A stretch of 37,717 bases of DNA, from positions 1 through 37,717 of the forward strand of contig CAMOGQ010000018.1 of the NCBI GenBank assembly GCA_946614165.1, read 5' to 3'. Under the pieces are notes generated by a model. The model saw only the letters and a program-made list of their open reading frames with translations. It was not told where the DNA came from and ran no database searches. Positions 6,737 through 15,500 of the stretch are shown here, piece after piece. Numbering within the stretch: the stretch's first letter is position 1; every line of letters begins with the position of its first letter. The DNA is from an uncultured Lachnospiraceae bacterium. GTDB lineage: Bacteria > Bacillota > Clostridia > Lachnospirales > Lachnospiraceae. A program made the translations under genes and the position numbers.

Positions 6737-8193
6737 TCCACCTCCTTTGCATTGGCCGAGGCATCCTTGGTCCTGCCGATGACCAGGTTGGATCTGCCGC
6801 CGGACTTGGTGAGTTCCTCATAGGAAAGGCCCAGTTCGCGGTGCAGGATCTCCATGACACGGGGTGAGCAGAATCCGGCCTGGCATCTTCCCATGCCGGC
6901 TCTGGTGCGGCGCTTGACGCCGTCCAGGGAACGGGCGCCCAGAGGCCTGTGGATGGCATCCAGGATCTCGCCTTCTGTTACGGACTCGCAGCGGCAGATG
7001 ATCTGACCGTATGCGGGATTTTCTCTGATCATTTCGTTGCGCTCTTCCACGGACAGGCCTTCAGGGGAGCGGATGCCCTTTCTGGTGCCGATCCAGCCTT
7101 CCTTCTCGGTCAGGCCCATCTTTTCCTTCATCATGGCACCGACATATTCGCCGATGGCAGGAGAAGAAGTCAGGCCGGGAGATTCGATGCCGGCACAGTC
7201 GATAAAGTGAGGAGCGTCCTCCACTTCTCCGATGATAAATTCATGGTGATCCTCGTGGGCGCGGAGGCCTGCGAAGGAGGTAATGACCTTGCGGATGGGC
7301 AGGTCGCGGACATGGTCGCCGGCCTTGGCGATCAGGTCTGCAATGCCTGCGGCGGTTGTGTTGTTGCCTTCTCTGTTTTCAATATCCACAGCCGTAGGAC
7401 CGACGATCAGGTTGCCGTGGATGGTGGGAGATACCAGAACGCCCTTGCCCAGCTTGGTAGGCTGAGGGAAGATGGTGCAGGATACATGTCCGCCCACTTC
7501 CTTGTCCAGCAGGCAGTAGTCGCCGCGCCTGGGGGTGATGTGGATCTTCTTTTCGCTGACCATGTTGTGGAGGACGTCGGCATAGACGCCGGCCGCATTG
7601 ATGACATAGCGGGTCTTATATTCGCCGTTGTTTGTGCGGATCTTCCAGATCTCGTCCTCATAGCGGAAGGCTTCCACTCTGGTGTTGAAGAAGAAATCCA
7701 CGCCGTTTACGTTGGCGTTTTCTGCCATGGCGATGTTGAGCATGAAGGGACAGATAATGCCGCTGGTGGGAGCGTAGAGGGCGCCGGCCACCTTGTCGGA
7801 AAGATTGGGCTCCAGCTCCAGGCATTCCTCTCTGTTTAAGAGGCGGAGTTCCTTGACACCGTTGGCAATACCCCTGTCATACAGGGTCTTCAGGCCGCCG
7901 ATCTCGGACTCGTGGATGCATACCACCATGGCGCCGTTTCTCTTGAAGGGAATATCCAGATCCCTTGCCAGGTCGCCCATCATCTCGTTGCCCCTTACAT
8001 TCATCTTTGCCATCAGAGAGCCCTCTGCGGCATCGAAGCCTGCATGTACGATGGCGCTGTTGGCCTTGGAGGTGCCGCAGCAGACATCTTCTTCTTTTTC
8101 AAGGACACAGGCATTCAGGTTATAGCGGGAAAGCTCTCTGGCCACGGCCGCGCCTGTAACACCTGCGCCTATGATAATTACATCGTAAATCAC
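6733..8193 (-). CDS. GlpA-like FAD-dependent glycerol-3-phosphate dehydrogenase with BFD [2Fe-2S] domain
   Basis: 486 aa. An FAD-binding DAO domain begins with IIIGAGVTGAAVAREL (about 6-21) and NAAGVYAD is near 199-206. The C-terminal BFD-like domain has C400, C402, C437 and C442 (CRC...CQAGFC), the CxC-n34-CxxxxC pattern for a [2Fe-2S] cluster. This matches the catalytic subunit of anaerobic G3P dehydrogenase, which oxidises sn-glycerol-3-phosphate to dihydroxyacetone phosphate. I start at GTG 8193: TGAAAGGAGA ends 7 nt before it, whereas the ATG at 8220 lies upstream of that ribosome site. It leads the three-gene unit. Neighbouring glpF/glpK/glpP support the substrate; closely related FAD proteins act on other 2-hydroxy substrates, so this remains an inference. 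Confidence 0.88.
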   Translation of the reverse strand: MIYDVIIIGAGVTGAAVARELSRYNLNACVLEKEEDVCCGTSKANSAIVHAGFDAAEGSLMAKMNVRGNEMMGDLARDLDIPFKRNGAMVVCIHESEIGGLKTLYDRGIANGVKELRLLNREECLELEPNLSDKVAGALYAPTSGIICPFMLNIAMAENANVNGVDFFFNTRVEAFRYEDEIWKIRTNNGEYKTRYVINAAGVYADVLHNMVSEKKIHITPRRGDYCLLDKEVGGHVSCTIFPQPTKLGKGVLVSPTIHGNLIVGPTAVDIENREGNNTTAAGIADLIAKAGDHVRDLPIRKVITSFAGLRAHEDHHEFIIGEVEDAPHFIDCAGIESPGLTSSPAIGEYVGAMMKEKMGLTEKEGWIGTRKGIRSPEGLSVEERNEMIRENPAYGQIICRCESVTEGEILDAIHRPLGARSLDGVKRRTRAGMGRCQAGFCSPRVMEILHRELGLSYEELTKSGGRSNLVIGRTKDASANAKEVE

Positions 8194-8228
8194 GTACTCA
8201 TCTCCTTTCAGGATATGCATCGTTCATC

Positions 8229-8255
8229 TTTTTTGATTTAACGTCTGTCAAAAAA
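8229..8255 (-). promoter_or_regulatory. Inverted repeat over the -35 region of the oxidation unit
   Basis: Perfect 8-bp arms TTTTTTGA / TCAAAAAA separated by 11 bp with ACGT near the centre. On the minus strand a consensus -35 TTGACA (8246-8251) lies within it; no good -10 is seen 16-18 bp on. It resembles an operator, loosely catabolite-responsive-element-like, 36 nt before the GTG start. Confidence 0.45.
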
Positions 8256-8270
8256 CGGGAAAATCTGTAT

Positions 8271-8310
8271 AAAAGAGGCGGAGGACATCTTACATATCCG
8301 CCGCCTCTCC
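8271..8310 (-). terminator. Terminator after glpF
   Basis: On the minus strand GAGGCGGCGGA pairs with TCCTCCGCCTC (one mismatch), followed by TTTTATA. It separates the glpP-glpK-glpF message from the oxidation unit, which therefore needs its own promoter or read-through. Confidence 0.7.
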
Positions 8311-8370
8311 TGTCTTTAGCCTAACTCAGATAAAATTGTATAAGGCAGATCCGTCAGATCTCTGCTTTCA

Positions 8371-9078
8371 TCAGTGAAGAGCCATGAAGAGCAGGGAAGC
8401 TACGACAGAGCCGCAGATGGGAGCGACTACAGGGATCCAGCCGTATGCCCAGTCGGGATCCTTCTTGCCCTTGTCGGGAGCCAGTACCTGATATGCGAAA
8501 CGGGGAGCAGCATCTCTTGCTGCGTTCATTGCATAGCCAGTCAGGCCGCCGAAGGAAGCGCCGCATGCTACGATGACGCCGTAAACAAGGATCCAGCTTG
8601 CGCCGCTGGCGCCGGCCTCGCCGGGGATGGAAGCCAGGGTGAAGACCAGTACGAAGGTTGCTACGAATTCGGAAGCAAAGTTCAGAACGGTGTTGCGGAT
8701 GGAAGGGCCTGTGCAGAAGCAGCCGCGGATGGTTGCATCGTCATCGGTAGCCTTGATGTGATCGCCATAGAGGAAGATCAGGATGGCTGCGCCGACAAAG
8801 CCGCCCAGCATCTGAGCGATGATATAGCCGGGAACCTGTCCCCAGGACATGCCGCCGCGCATTGCAGCGCCGATGGTAACTGCGGGATTGAAGTGTGCTC
8901 CGGACATAGCGCCGAAGGAGAAAGCGGGAACCATAACTGCCATGCCCCAGCCGATGAGGATGTGCACGGAGGAGCCGCCCTTCATGCCGGATTTGTTAAG
9001 GCTGACGTTGCAGCATACGCCGTCGCCCAGAAGAACCAGCATTGCTGTTCCGATGAATTCTGCTAAATAAGCCTGCAT
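8371..9078 (-). CDS. glpF: Glycerol facilitator (MIP/aquaporin family)
   Basis: Six-helix channel of the cytoplasmic membrane for passive glycerol entry; 235 aa, slightly shorter than E. coli GlpF. The first half-helix box is HFNPAVTIG (NPA at 64-66). The second box reads MNAARDAAPR, so the expected NPA is NAA at 185-187 while the selectivity-filter Arg (R188) and following Asp (D189, the glycerol-facilitator marker) are kept. The codons (AAC GCA GCA AGA GAT) leave no doubt. Start ATG 9078 has AAGGGGGT 6 nt upstream. It lies between glpK, 141 nt upstream, and a terminator, supporting glycerol as substrate. Permeability consequences of the NAA box cannot be judged from sequence. Confidence 0.92.
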   Translation of the reverse strand: MQAYLAEFIGTAMLVLLGDGVCCNVSLNKSGMKGGSSVHILIGWGMAVMVPAFSFGAMSGAHFNPAVTIGAAMRGGMSWGQVPGYIIAQMLGGFVGAAILIFLYGDHIKATDDDATIRGCFCTGPSIRNTVLNFASEFVATFVLVFTLASIPGEAGASGASWILVYGVIVACGASFGGLTGYAMNAARDAAPRFAYQVLAPDKGKKDPDWAYGWIPVVAPICGSVVASLLFMALH

Positions 9079-9150
9079 TTTTATACCCCCTTGGTAATGA
9101 AACTGGCGAAGGGACCTGAATTACGGGTACCTTCAGTTTTTTATTTACGG

Positions 9151-9180
9151 TCCGGGCGGGGGCTGCTGCCGCCGCCCGGA
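9151..9180 (-). other. GC-rich hairpin between glpK and glpF
   Basis: TCCGGGCGG / CCGCCCGGA form a perfect 9-bp stem in the 141-nt gap. On the minus strand there is no T run directly after it (ACCGTAAATAAAAAAC), so it is more likely an mRNA-processing or stability element, or a leaky attenuator, than a full terminator. Confidence 0.4.
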
Positions 9181-9219
9181 TGATTCACTATATTCAGTTA
9201 TATGACTTTCAGGCAGTCC

Positions 9220-10716
9220 TTATTTTGCCCAGCCGAGTGTGGCGTTGACGGCCTGCTTCCAGTACTTGAGCTCTTTTGCTCTGGTCTCTTCGTCCATCTC
9301 GGGCTTGAAGACCTTGTCCAGAGTCCAGTTCTTGATAACGTCTTCCTTGCTTGCCCAGAAGCCTACTGCCAGGCCTGCCAGATAGGAGGCGCCCATAGCG
9401 GTGGTCTCTACGCATGCGGGACGGTCGACTTCCCTGTCGATCAGGTCGGACTGGAACTGCATCAGGAAGTTGTTCTTGCAGGCACCGCCGTCTACCTTCA
9501 GAGCGCTGAGGGTAACGCCGGAACCTTCTTCCATAGCCTTCAGAACGTCGCCGGACTGGAATGCCAGGGACTCCAGAGTCGCACGGATGATGTGATACTT
9601 GTTGACACCGCGGGTCAGGCCTACGATGGCGCCGCGTGCGTAAGGATCCCAGTAGGGAGCGCCCAGACCGGTGAAGGCGGGAACCACATAGCAGCCGTTG
9701 GTGTCTTTGACTCTGGTGGCGAAATATTCGGAATCGGGAGACTGGTCAACCAACTTGACTTCGTCACGCAGCCACTGGATGGCGGCGCCGGCTACGAATA
9801 CGGAACCTTCGAGCGCATATTCGACCTTGCCGTCCAGGCCCCATGCGATGGTGGTCAGCAGGCCGTTGTTGGGATACATGGGCTTGTCGCCGATGTTCAT
9901 CAGCAGGAAGCAGCCTGTGCCGTAGGTGTTCTTTGCTTCGCCGGGTGTGAAGCAGGTCTGTCCGAACAGAGCAGCCTGCTGGTCGCCTGCGACGCCGGTG
10001 ATCTTGATGGGGCCGCCGAAGAACTCGGGATCGGACTCGCCGAAGTCACCGCTGGAAGGTCTTGCATCGGGAAGCATGCACTTGGGAACTTCCAGTCTCT
10101 CGCAGAGCTCGTCGTCCCATTCCAGAGTGTTGATGTTGAACAGCAGAGTTCTGGATGCGTTGGAGAAGTCGGTGGCGTGTACTTTGCCCTTGGTCAGCTT
10201 GAAGATCAGCCAGCTGTCTACGGTACCGAAGCAGAGCTCGCCTGCTTCTGCTCTCTCACGAAGGCCTTCTACGTTGTTGAGGATCCAGCGGAGCTTTGTG
10301 CCGGAGAAATAAGGGTCAAATACCAGACCGGTCTTATGATATGCGCTGTCGGCAATGTCAGGATACTTTGCAAGCAGCTCGTCCTTCATGTCCGCGGTTC
10401 TGCGGCACTGCCATACGATTGCGTGATAAACAGGCTGGCCTGTCTTTCTGTCCCATACGATAACAGTTTCACGCTGGTTGGTAATGCCGATGGCGGCGAT
10501 ATCCTTGTAGGTTGCGCCTACCTTCTGCATTGCCTGACGTGCTACGGAAAGCTGTGTCTGCCAGATCTCGCTTGCATCATGCTCTACCCAGCCGGGCTGA
10601 GGATAATACTGTGTGAATTCCTTCTGAGCCATGCTGCAGATCTCGCCCTTCTCATTGAACAGGATACACCTGTTGCTGGTCGTGCCTGCATCCAGAGCCA
10701 TTACGTATTTTGCCAT
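9220..10716 (-). CDS. glpK: Glycerol kinase
   Basis: ATP-dependent phosphorylation of glycerol to sn-glycerol-3-phosphate, trapping it in the cell; 498 aa, the usual GlpK length. FGGY-kinase marks: phosphate loop [12 protein letters not shown] (9-20), FGGY signature 1-like [28 protein letters not shown] and [11 protein letters not shown] of signature 2, and the adenosine-binding [11 protein letters not shown] near the C-terminus. I start at ATG 10716 ([11 protein letters not shown]) with AAAGGAGGT 7 nt upstream; the longer open frame from 10749 adds residues that include the ribosome site itself. It follows glpP by 82 nt and precedes glpF, so it should respond to glycerol-3-phosphate through GlpP. 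Confidence 0.97.
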   Translation of the reverse strand: MAKYVMALDAGTTSNRCILFNEKGEICSMAQKEFTQYYPQPGWVEHDASEIWQTQLSVARQAMQKVGATYKDIAAIGITNQRETVIVWDRKTGQPVYHAIVWQCRRTADMKDELLAKYPDIADSAYHKTGLVFDPYFSGTKLRWILNNVEGLRERAEAGELCFGTVDSWLIFKLTKGKVHATDFSNASRTLLFNINTLEWDDELCERLEVPKCMLPDARPSSGDFGESDPEFFGGPIKITGVAGDQQAALFGQTCFTPGEAKNTYGTGCFLLMNIGDKPMYPNNGLLTTIAWGLDGKVEYALEGSVFVAGAAIQWLRDEVKLVDQSPDSEYFATRVKDTNGCYVVPAFTGLGAPYWDPYARGAIVGLTRGVNKYHIIRATLESLAFQSGDVLKAMEEGSGVTLSALKVDGGACKNNFLMQFQSDLIDREVDRPACVETTAMGASYLAGLAVGFWASKEDVIKNWTLDKVFKPEMDEETRAKELKYWKQAVNATLGWAK

Positions 10717-10737
10717 AAAAAATACCTCCTTTTCTCT

Positions 10738-10790
10738 ACGGGACCCCATTCCCGTCTGTGGATTTATGAAGAACCGCCCCCACGGCAGTT
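10738..10790 (-). other. Two small hairpins in the glpP-glpK gap
   Basis: Minus strand: AACTGCC-GTGGG-GGCGGTT (10772-10790, one G-T pair) then ACGGGA-ATGGGG-TCCCGT (10738-10755), the latter ending 8 nt before the AAAGGAGG of glpK. Neither has a T run; they could modulate glpK translation or be secondary GlpP contacts. This is inference. Confidence 0.3.
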
Positions 10791-10798
10791 ACTCCCTT

Positions 10799-11374
10799 TT
10801 AAAGGAACCATACATCCTGGTTCGTTGTCGAAATGGCGGCCGCTCCTCCCGACAGCGCGTTCATAACATCTTCCCTGTCTCTGATCAGTCCCCCGCAGAT
10901 GACGGGGACCCGGCTGATCTGGTTGAATTCCCGGATCATCTTGGGAGGAAGGATACCGGGCAGGATCTCGATCACGTCCGGCTGGACCACACCGTGCCTG
11001 GAATTCTTTTCCACGGATTCAAGAGCCATGCTGTCCAGCACAAAGTAGCGGAGGACCGTGTAAAGGCCGAGGCTCTTGGCGTGGGGGATCAGATTGGACT
11101 TGGTGGTGATGATCCCGTCCGCTTCCGTGAACTGCCGGATATAATCCAGGGAAACATCCTTGGAGGCCAGTCCGCCTACCAGGTCCATGTGGACCAGCGC
11201 GCATCTTCCGGCATTTTTGATCTTTTTTACTATGTCCGGGATCGTACACAGATCCCCGTACAGGACAAATACGATATCGATATCGCTGGTAAGGCATTTG
11301 TCCAGCCCACTGTCGTCCTTGACCGCTGCGATAATGGGAGAAGCCTCGATCTTGTCTAAAAATTCTCTGCTCAT
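10799..11374 (-). CDS. glpP: Glycerol-3-phosphate-responsive antiterminator GlpP
   Basis: 191 aa, whole-length match in style to the GlpP family (TIM-barrel-like mRNA-binding antiterminator). Visible family stretches: MSREFLDKIEASPIIAAVKD, FVLYGDLCTIPDIV, VHMDLVGGLASKD, DGIITTKSNLI, VEILPGILP-like DVIEILPGILPP, and VICGGLIRDREDV with GGAAAISTTNQ at the end. In Bacillus GlpP with glycerol-3-phosphate binds leader mRNA and suppresses a terminator. Start ATG 11374 has GAGGTG 3-8 nt upstream. The gene lies behind a leader terminator of its own (11411-11470) and ahead of glpK, so autoregulation of the glpP-glpK-glpF message is likely. Confidence 0.93.
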   Translation of the reverse strand: MSREFLDKIEASPIIAAVKDDSGLDKCLTSDIDIVFVLYGDLCTIPDIVKKIKNAGRCALVHMDLVGGLASKDVSLDYIRQFTEADGIITTKSNLIPHAKSLGLYTVLRYFVLDSMALESVEKNSRHGVVQPDVIEILPGILPPKMIREFNQISRVPVICGGLIRDREDVMNALSGGAAAISTTNQDVWFL

Positions 11375-11410
11375 TCACACCTCGTTTCCTGCGCATGACA
11401 AATTTTTGGC

Positions 11411-11470
11411 AAACAAAAAAGAACATGCAGTATAGAAGGGAAATCGCATTCCCCTTACATGCCACGTTCT
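11411..11470 (-). terminator. Leader terminator of glpP mRNA, probable GlpP target
   Basis: On the minus strand AGAACGTG pairs with CATGTTCT (one G-T), then after an internal loop AAGGG(G)AA pairs with TTCCCTT; the outer stem is followed by TTTTTTGTTT. It sits about 40 nt before the glpP start, the arrangement GlpP acts on in Bacillus glp leaders. Confidence 0.7.
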
Positions 11471-11504
11471 CTTCTCTCAAGGCCCGATTATTATGTTCAT
11501 TTAT

Positions 11505-11533
11505 ACATTAGCACAAGAATGTATTTATTTCAA
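11505..11533 (-). promoter_or_regulatory. Candidate promoter of glpP-glpK-glpF
   Basis: Minus strand -35 TTGAAA (11528-11533), 17-bp spacer, -10 TAATGT (11505-11510) preceded by TGC as an extended -10. This would give a leader of about 125 nt that includes the 11411-11470 terminator. The -10 is poor, so the placement is tentative. Confidence 0.35.
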
Positions 11534-11597
11534 TACACAATATCTCTATTTTGACAATAATCAGCGAGAAAACACAAAAAAACAGGACAGAATGCAC

Positions 11598-11637
11598 AAA
11601 AGCCGGATACACACTTATCGGGAAGTGTGTATCCGGC
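11598..11637 (-). terminator. Terminator of the 12375-11656 lipoprotein gene
   Basis: Perfect 15-bp stem GCCGGATACACACTT / AAGTGTGTATCCGGC with a 6-nt loop; TTTTGTG follows on the minus strand. It shields the glp promoter region from upstream transcription. Confidence 0.8.
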
Positions 11638-11655
11638 CCGGAAAGTTCAGACCGT

Positions 11656-12375
11656 TTACTGCGGAACGTCGAGGGAGCTGAGGGTGAACATGGTCAGGCC
11701 CTCTTCGTCGTAAACGACCAGTTCCATGTCTCTGACGAATTTCCAGTCATAGGTGTAGGAGGAGTAGAACATGGATTCCGAGTAAAAGGGCTCTACGGAG
11801 GGCTCGCCCAGGGCATTTTTTATGTCTTCGGCGCCGGCTCCCCAGGTCAGATCCCCGGGCAGGGAGAGAGAAGGGCGCTCCTCTTCCCCGGCCCATGTGG
11901 CATCCATGGTGATGCTCCAGACGGAGCATTCCTCCAGGGGAAGGTCCTTGTCGGAAAGATTAACAAAGCCTGCCGTGACAAGCATTTCGCCCCATGATTC
12001 GCTGATAAGCGGGACATTGTCCATCGTCCGTTCACCGGGAGAAAGGGCCGTATCTGAGGGAAGGATACTGTTTTCGGGATCGACCTGCCATTCGTCCCCG
12101 ATTCCGGCAAAGGAAAAGGGAAGGGTCAGTGACGCTTCTCCCAGAAGGAAGGTCATGCCGGCCCATGCAGGCATCTCTTCCCGGGGAGCTTCTCCGGTCT
12201 CTTCGGGGGCGGCTTCTTCTGCGGATGGAGAGCCGGCTTCGGGAGACTGCTCCGGAGCTGCCGCTTCAGACGCCTCTGAGGGCTCTTCCGTAAGAGGAGG
12301 AACGCTCTGCCGGAGGCAGGAGGTAAGGAGAAGTCCGGTCAAAAGAAACAGAATTACGGAACGGAATTTCTTCAT
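11656..12375 (-). CDS. Hypothetical lipoprotein with acidic linker
   Basis: 239 aa from ATG 12375 (weak AAAAGG 9 nt upstream). I prefer this start to 12441 because the signal peptide begins here: MKKFRSVILFLLTGLLLTSC, lipobox LTSC, C20 lipidated. Residues 21-70 are rich in Glu, Ala, Pro and Ser, a flexible spacer. The rest (about 75-239) is a beta-rich domain with MTFLLGEASLTLPFSF, LNLSDKDL-like VNLSDKDLPLEECSVWSI and SLPGDLTWGAGAEDIKNALGEP. That last stretch recalls the small LPxDLTWGMSxEEV domain common in clostridial lipoproteins, but I cannot name a Pfam family. Monocistronic, closed by the 11598-11637 terminator. Divergent from the wall-protein operon; the shared 212-nt gap carries direct repeats. 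Confidence 0.75.
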   Translation of the reverse strand: MKKFRSVILFLLTGLLLTSCLRQSVPPLTEEPSEASEAAAPEQSPEAGSPSAEEAAPEETGEAPREEMPAWAGMTFLLGEASLTLPFSFAGIGDEWQVDPENSILPSDTALSPGERTMDNVPLISESWGEMLVTAGFVNLSDKDLPLEECSVWSITMDATWAGEEERPSLSLPGDLTWGAGAEDIKNALGEPSVEPFYSESMFYSSYTYDWKFVRDMELVVYDEEGLTMFTLSSLDVPQ

Positions 12376-12406
12376 TTGGCAAAACCTTTTCGAATCGGTG
12401 ACGTTT

Positions 12407-12462
12407 TTGTTACAAATTTGTGACAAGTGCGCTTGTGACACTGTACTTTCTTATGATATCAT
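12407..12462 (+). promoter_or_regulatory. Direct repeats and promoter ahead of the wall-protein operon
   Basis: Three near-identical octamers TTGTTACA (12407-12414), TTGTGACA (12418-12425) and TTGTGACA (12433-12440) precede a candidate promoter GTGACA (12435-12440), 16-bp spacer, TATCAT (12457-12462). The third repeat overlaps the -35. They lie between divergent genes and look like a regulator-binding array. Confidence 0.45.
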
Positions 12463-12587
12463 TAATAATAGGAAGCCGCAAATATTCTGCGGTCCGGACA
12501 TGAACATCGGACATATCTGACACAAAAATCATTTCAGTCATACAGTATCAATATACACCTTTTTATTTCGGGAAGGAAAATGAAAAA

Positions 12588-15500
12588 ATGAGAAGAAGGG
12601 GACAGCTGTCTTTTATAAGCCTGTTCCTGGCTGCAGTTCTTATCTCGGTATCGGGGACATGGCACCTGGATGCCGACGCCAAGAGCATGGCATACAATCT
12701 GGAGGGAGAACTGGTTGACCTGGACAGGATCGAGTATGATACGGTGCACCTGCGCTACCGGTACGGCGACGCATACATGGACCGCTTTCAGGAATATCCC
12801 TATATCGCCTGGATGCTGGATTTTGCCCAGGACGATATCCATGGCTACGGTTCCTACAAGGAGGGAAACAACCGCGAACTGAACGTGGTGTGTTCCACCT
12901 TTATTTACTATGCCCTTTACTGCACCGGCTATAATGTCCCGGATTATATATCCGTCAACGAAGACGATTCCATCAATTCCGCCACCGAAAAGATCGGCAA
13001 TGTCAGGACCAGCGTGGGCGCGGAGACCATGTACAGCCGGCAGCTCCTTAAAAAATGGGGCTTTGAGGAACATCCCATTACAGATAAGACGAGCCTTTCG
13101 GAGCTGCAGGTGGGTGACATCCTCTGGATCTTTGACAATGATATTTCCGTAATGGATGACGAGGACGACGGCGTCTACACCGAGACCGGCGCGCCCAGAA
13201 AGCACGTGGAGGTGGTCTATGAGACCGGCGTTGACGCCGGCGGCCCTTATTTCAGGACAGTCGCCGCCAGCGGCACCAGCGAGGACAAGGATGATTCTCC
13301 CTACGACAAGCGGGGCACCGAGGTCAGGACGCGCTATTACAATACGCTGCGCTATAAAAACAAGGCCGATGAATTGGAGTACATGGCCTATTACAGGCCT
13401 ACGACGGCACTGACCAGAAACACGGAGTCCAGGAACTATGAACCGGCTCTGATCAAGATGGCCAGAGACGTGAAAATAAAAGTCTACGGCGGGGGAGAGG
13501 CTTCCTTCTCCGACGATCTTTCCAGGATCCCCGGCACGGCCGTGACCGGCAGCAGAGTTTCCGTGCAGGCCCGGCCCGAGGAAGGCATTTCGCTTTCCGA
13601 GGTCAGAGTCTCCTATGTGGACAGCGAAACCCAGGAGACGGTCTATGTGGACATAGGCGGCGATCTTACCTTCACCATGCCCGAGATCCCTTCCGGCAGC
13701 AGCGTCAATATATCCGTTATCTTCGACGATTATGACACCGGGAGCGTACAGAAAGGCTGGTACGACGATCCGGAAACCGGCTCCCGCTGCTATTACAGAA
13801 ACGGCGAGCGCCTGACCGGCTTCCAGGACATCGGCTCTTATACCTACTTTTTCAATGAGGACGGGGTCCGCCTGACCGGCCTGCAGACCATTGACGGCAA
13901 TACCTACTACTTCCGTACCAACGGCCGTATGGTCAGGGGCTGGCGCACCATCAGCGGCAGCGTTTATTACTTTGACGAAGAAGGGCGTATGCTGGACGGC
14001 CTGCAGGTCATCGACGGCAATACCTATTATTTCGCGGACGGCATTCGGCAGAATTCCTGGCAGTTCCTGGACGGCAGGATCTGCTACTTCAGCAACAACG
14101 AGAAGAGGCCGGGCGTCATGCTGACCGGGCTTCATACCATTAACGGCTGCAGATACTGGTTTGACAGCCAGGGAGATATGCAGACCGGCTGGGTCACCAT
14201 CGGGGACGGCCGCTATTATTTCAATGCATCGGGAATCATGCAGACCGGTTTCGTAAAGGTCGGTTCCCATCTCTACTACATGGACGAAGACGGGGCCATG
14301 CAGACCGGCTGGATCACAGCCGCCGGCGGTACTTTTTACTGCGGAGAGAACGGCAGGGTCGCCAGGGGCCTTCAGACCATCGACGGCCGGACATACTGCT
14401 TCGGCAATGACGGGTTCATGCAGAAGGGCTTTGTCACCGTGGGGACCGACCGCATGTATATGGGCGAAGACGGCACGATGCAGACCGGCTGGATCACCAC
14501 AGATCTGGGACAGGTCTTCTGCGGGGAAGACGGCAGAGTATGCACCGGACTGCAGGTCATCGACGGCAGAAAGTATTTCTTTGACAGCGACGGCCTTATG
14601 AAGAAGGGCTGGCAGGTGGTGGACGGCAGCCGCTTCTACTTTGACAGCAAAGGAAGAGCGCTGACGGACTGCACAAAAGTGATCGGCGGCATAAGCTATG
14701 ACTTTAACGCAGACGGGGAGGCCTTCTGCAGGGAGGACGGACTGGTCGTCATCGCCGGCAGGACCTATTACTTCGAAAACGGCCAGGCTGTTACCGGATG
14801 GAAAAAGGTTTCGGGAAAGAAGTACTACTTTACCGTGGACGGCTCCAGGGCCGAGAACGGGGCTTTTGACGCCGACGGCGTGATGTGTCTGTTTGACGCC
14901 AAAGGCCTGCGTCTGACCGGATCCGGCCTCAAGACCGTAAACGGCGCCCGCTATTACATGAACAAAAAGAATGTTCTGCAGACCGGCTTCCAGAAAGTAT
15001 CGGGCAAGACCTATTACTTCAATCCCGGGACCTGCGAGGCTCTGACCGGCATGCAGACGATCGGCGGAGAACTCTATTCCTTCAATTCCAGCGGCGTCAT
15101 GCGCACGGGCCTGCAGACGCTCCAGGACGGCACCTACTATTTTTCCACAGGCGGAAAAGCCCAGAGCGGCTGGAAGACTGTCAGCAAGAAGACCTATTAT
15201 TTTGACCCCGAGACCCTGACCGCGGTCAGCGGGATCCGTAAGATCAGCGGCTACTACTATCATTTCAATGATGCGGGCGTCATGTATACGGGATTCCATA
15301 AAAGCGGGGGAATACTGTACTACAGCACCTCCAAGGGCGTCCTGACGACCCAGGCCGGCCTTAAGACCATTGATAAGGGCACCTATCTGTTTGAGAGCGG
15401 CGGCGCTGTGGTATGCGATCAGATGCGCGTCATCGGAGATCTCTACTATTATTTCAACAGCAGCGGCAGATCCGTGACCGGGCTTCAGACGGCGGACGGA

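Noticed and set aside
5579-6823. Plus-strand frames over the glycerol operon (also 6949-7839, 8374-9066, 9202-10866)
   Set aside because: GC-rich shadows of glp genes that carry full catalytic motifs on the minus strand.
12580-12591. Three-codon frame MKK overlapping the giant-protein start (ATGA)
   Set aside because: Well placed behind GGAAGG but too short to call; probably chance in an A-rich start region.
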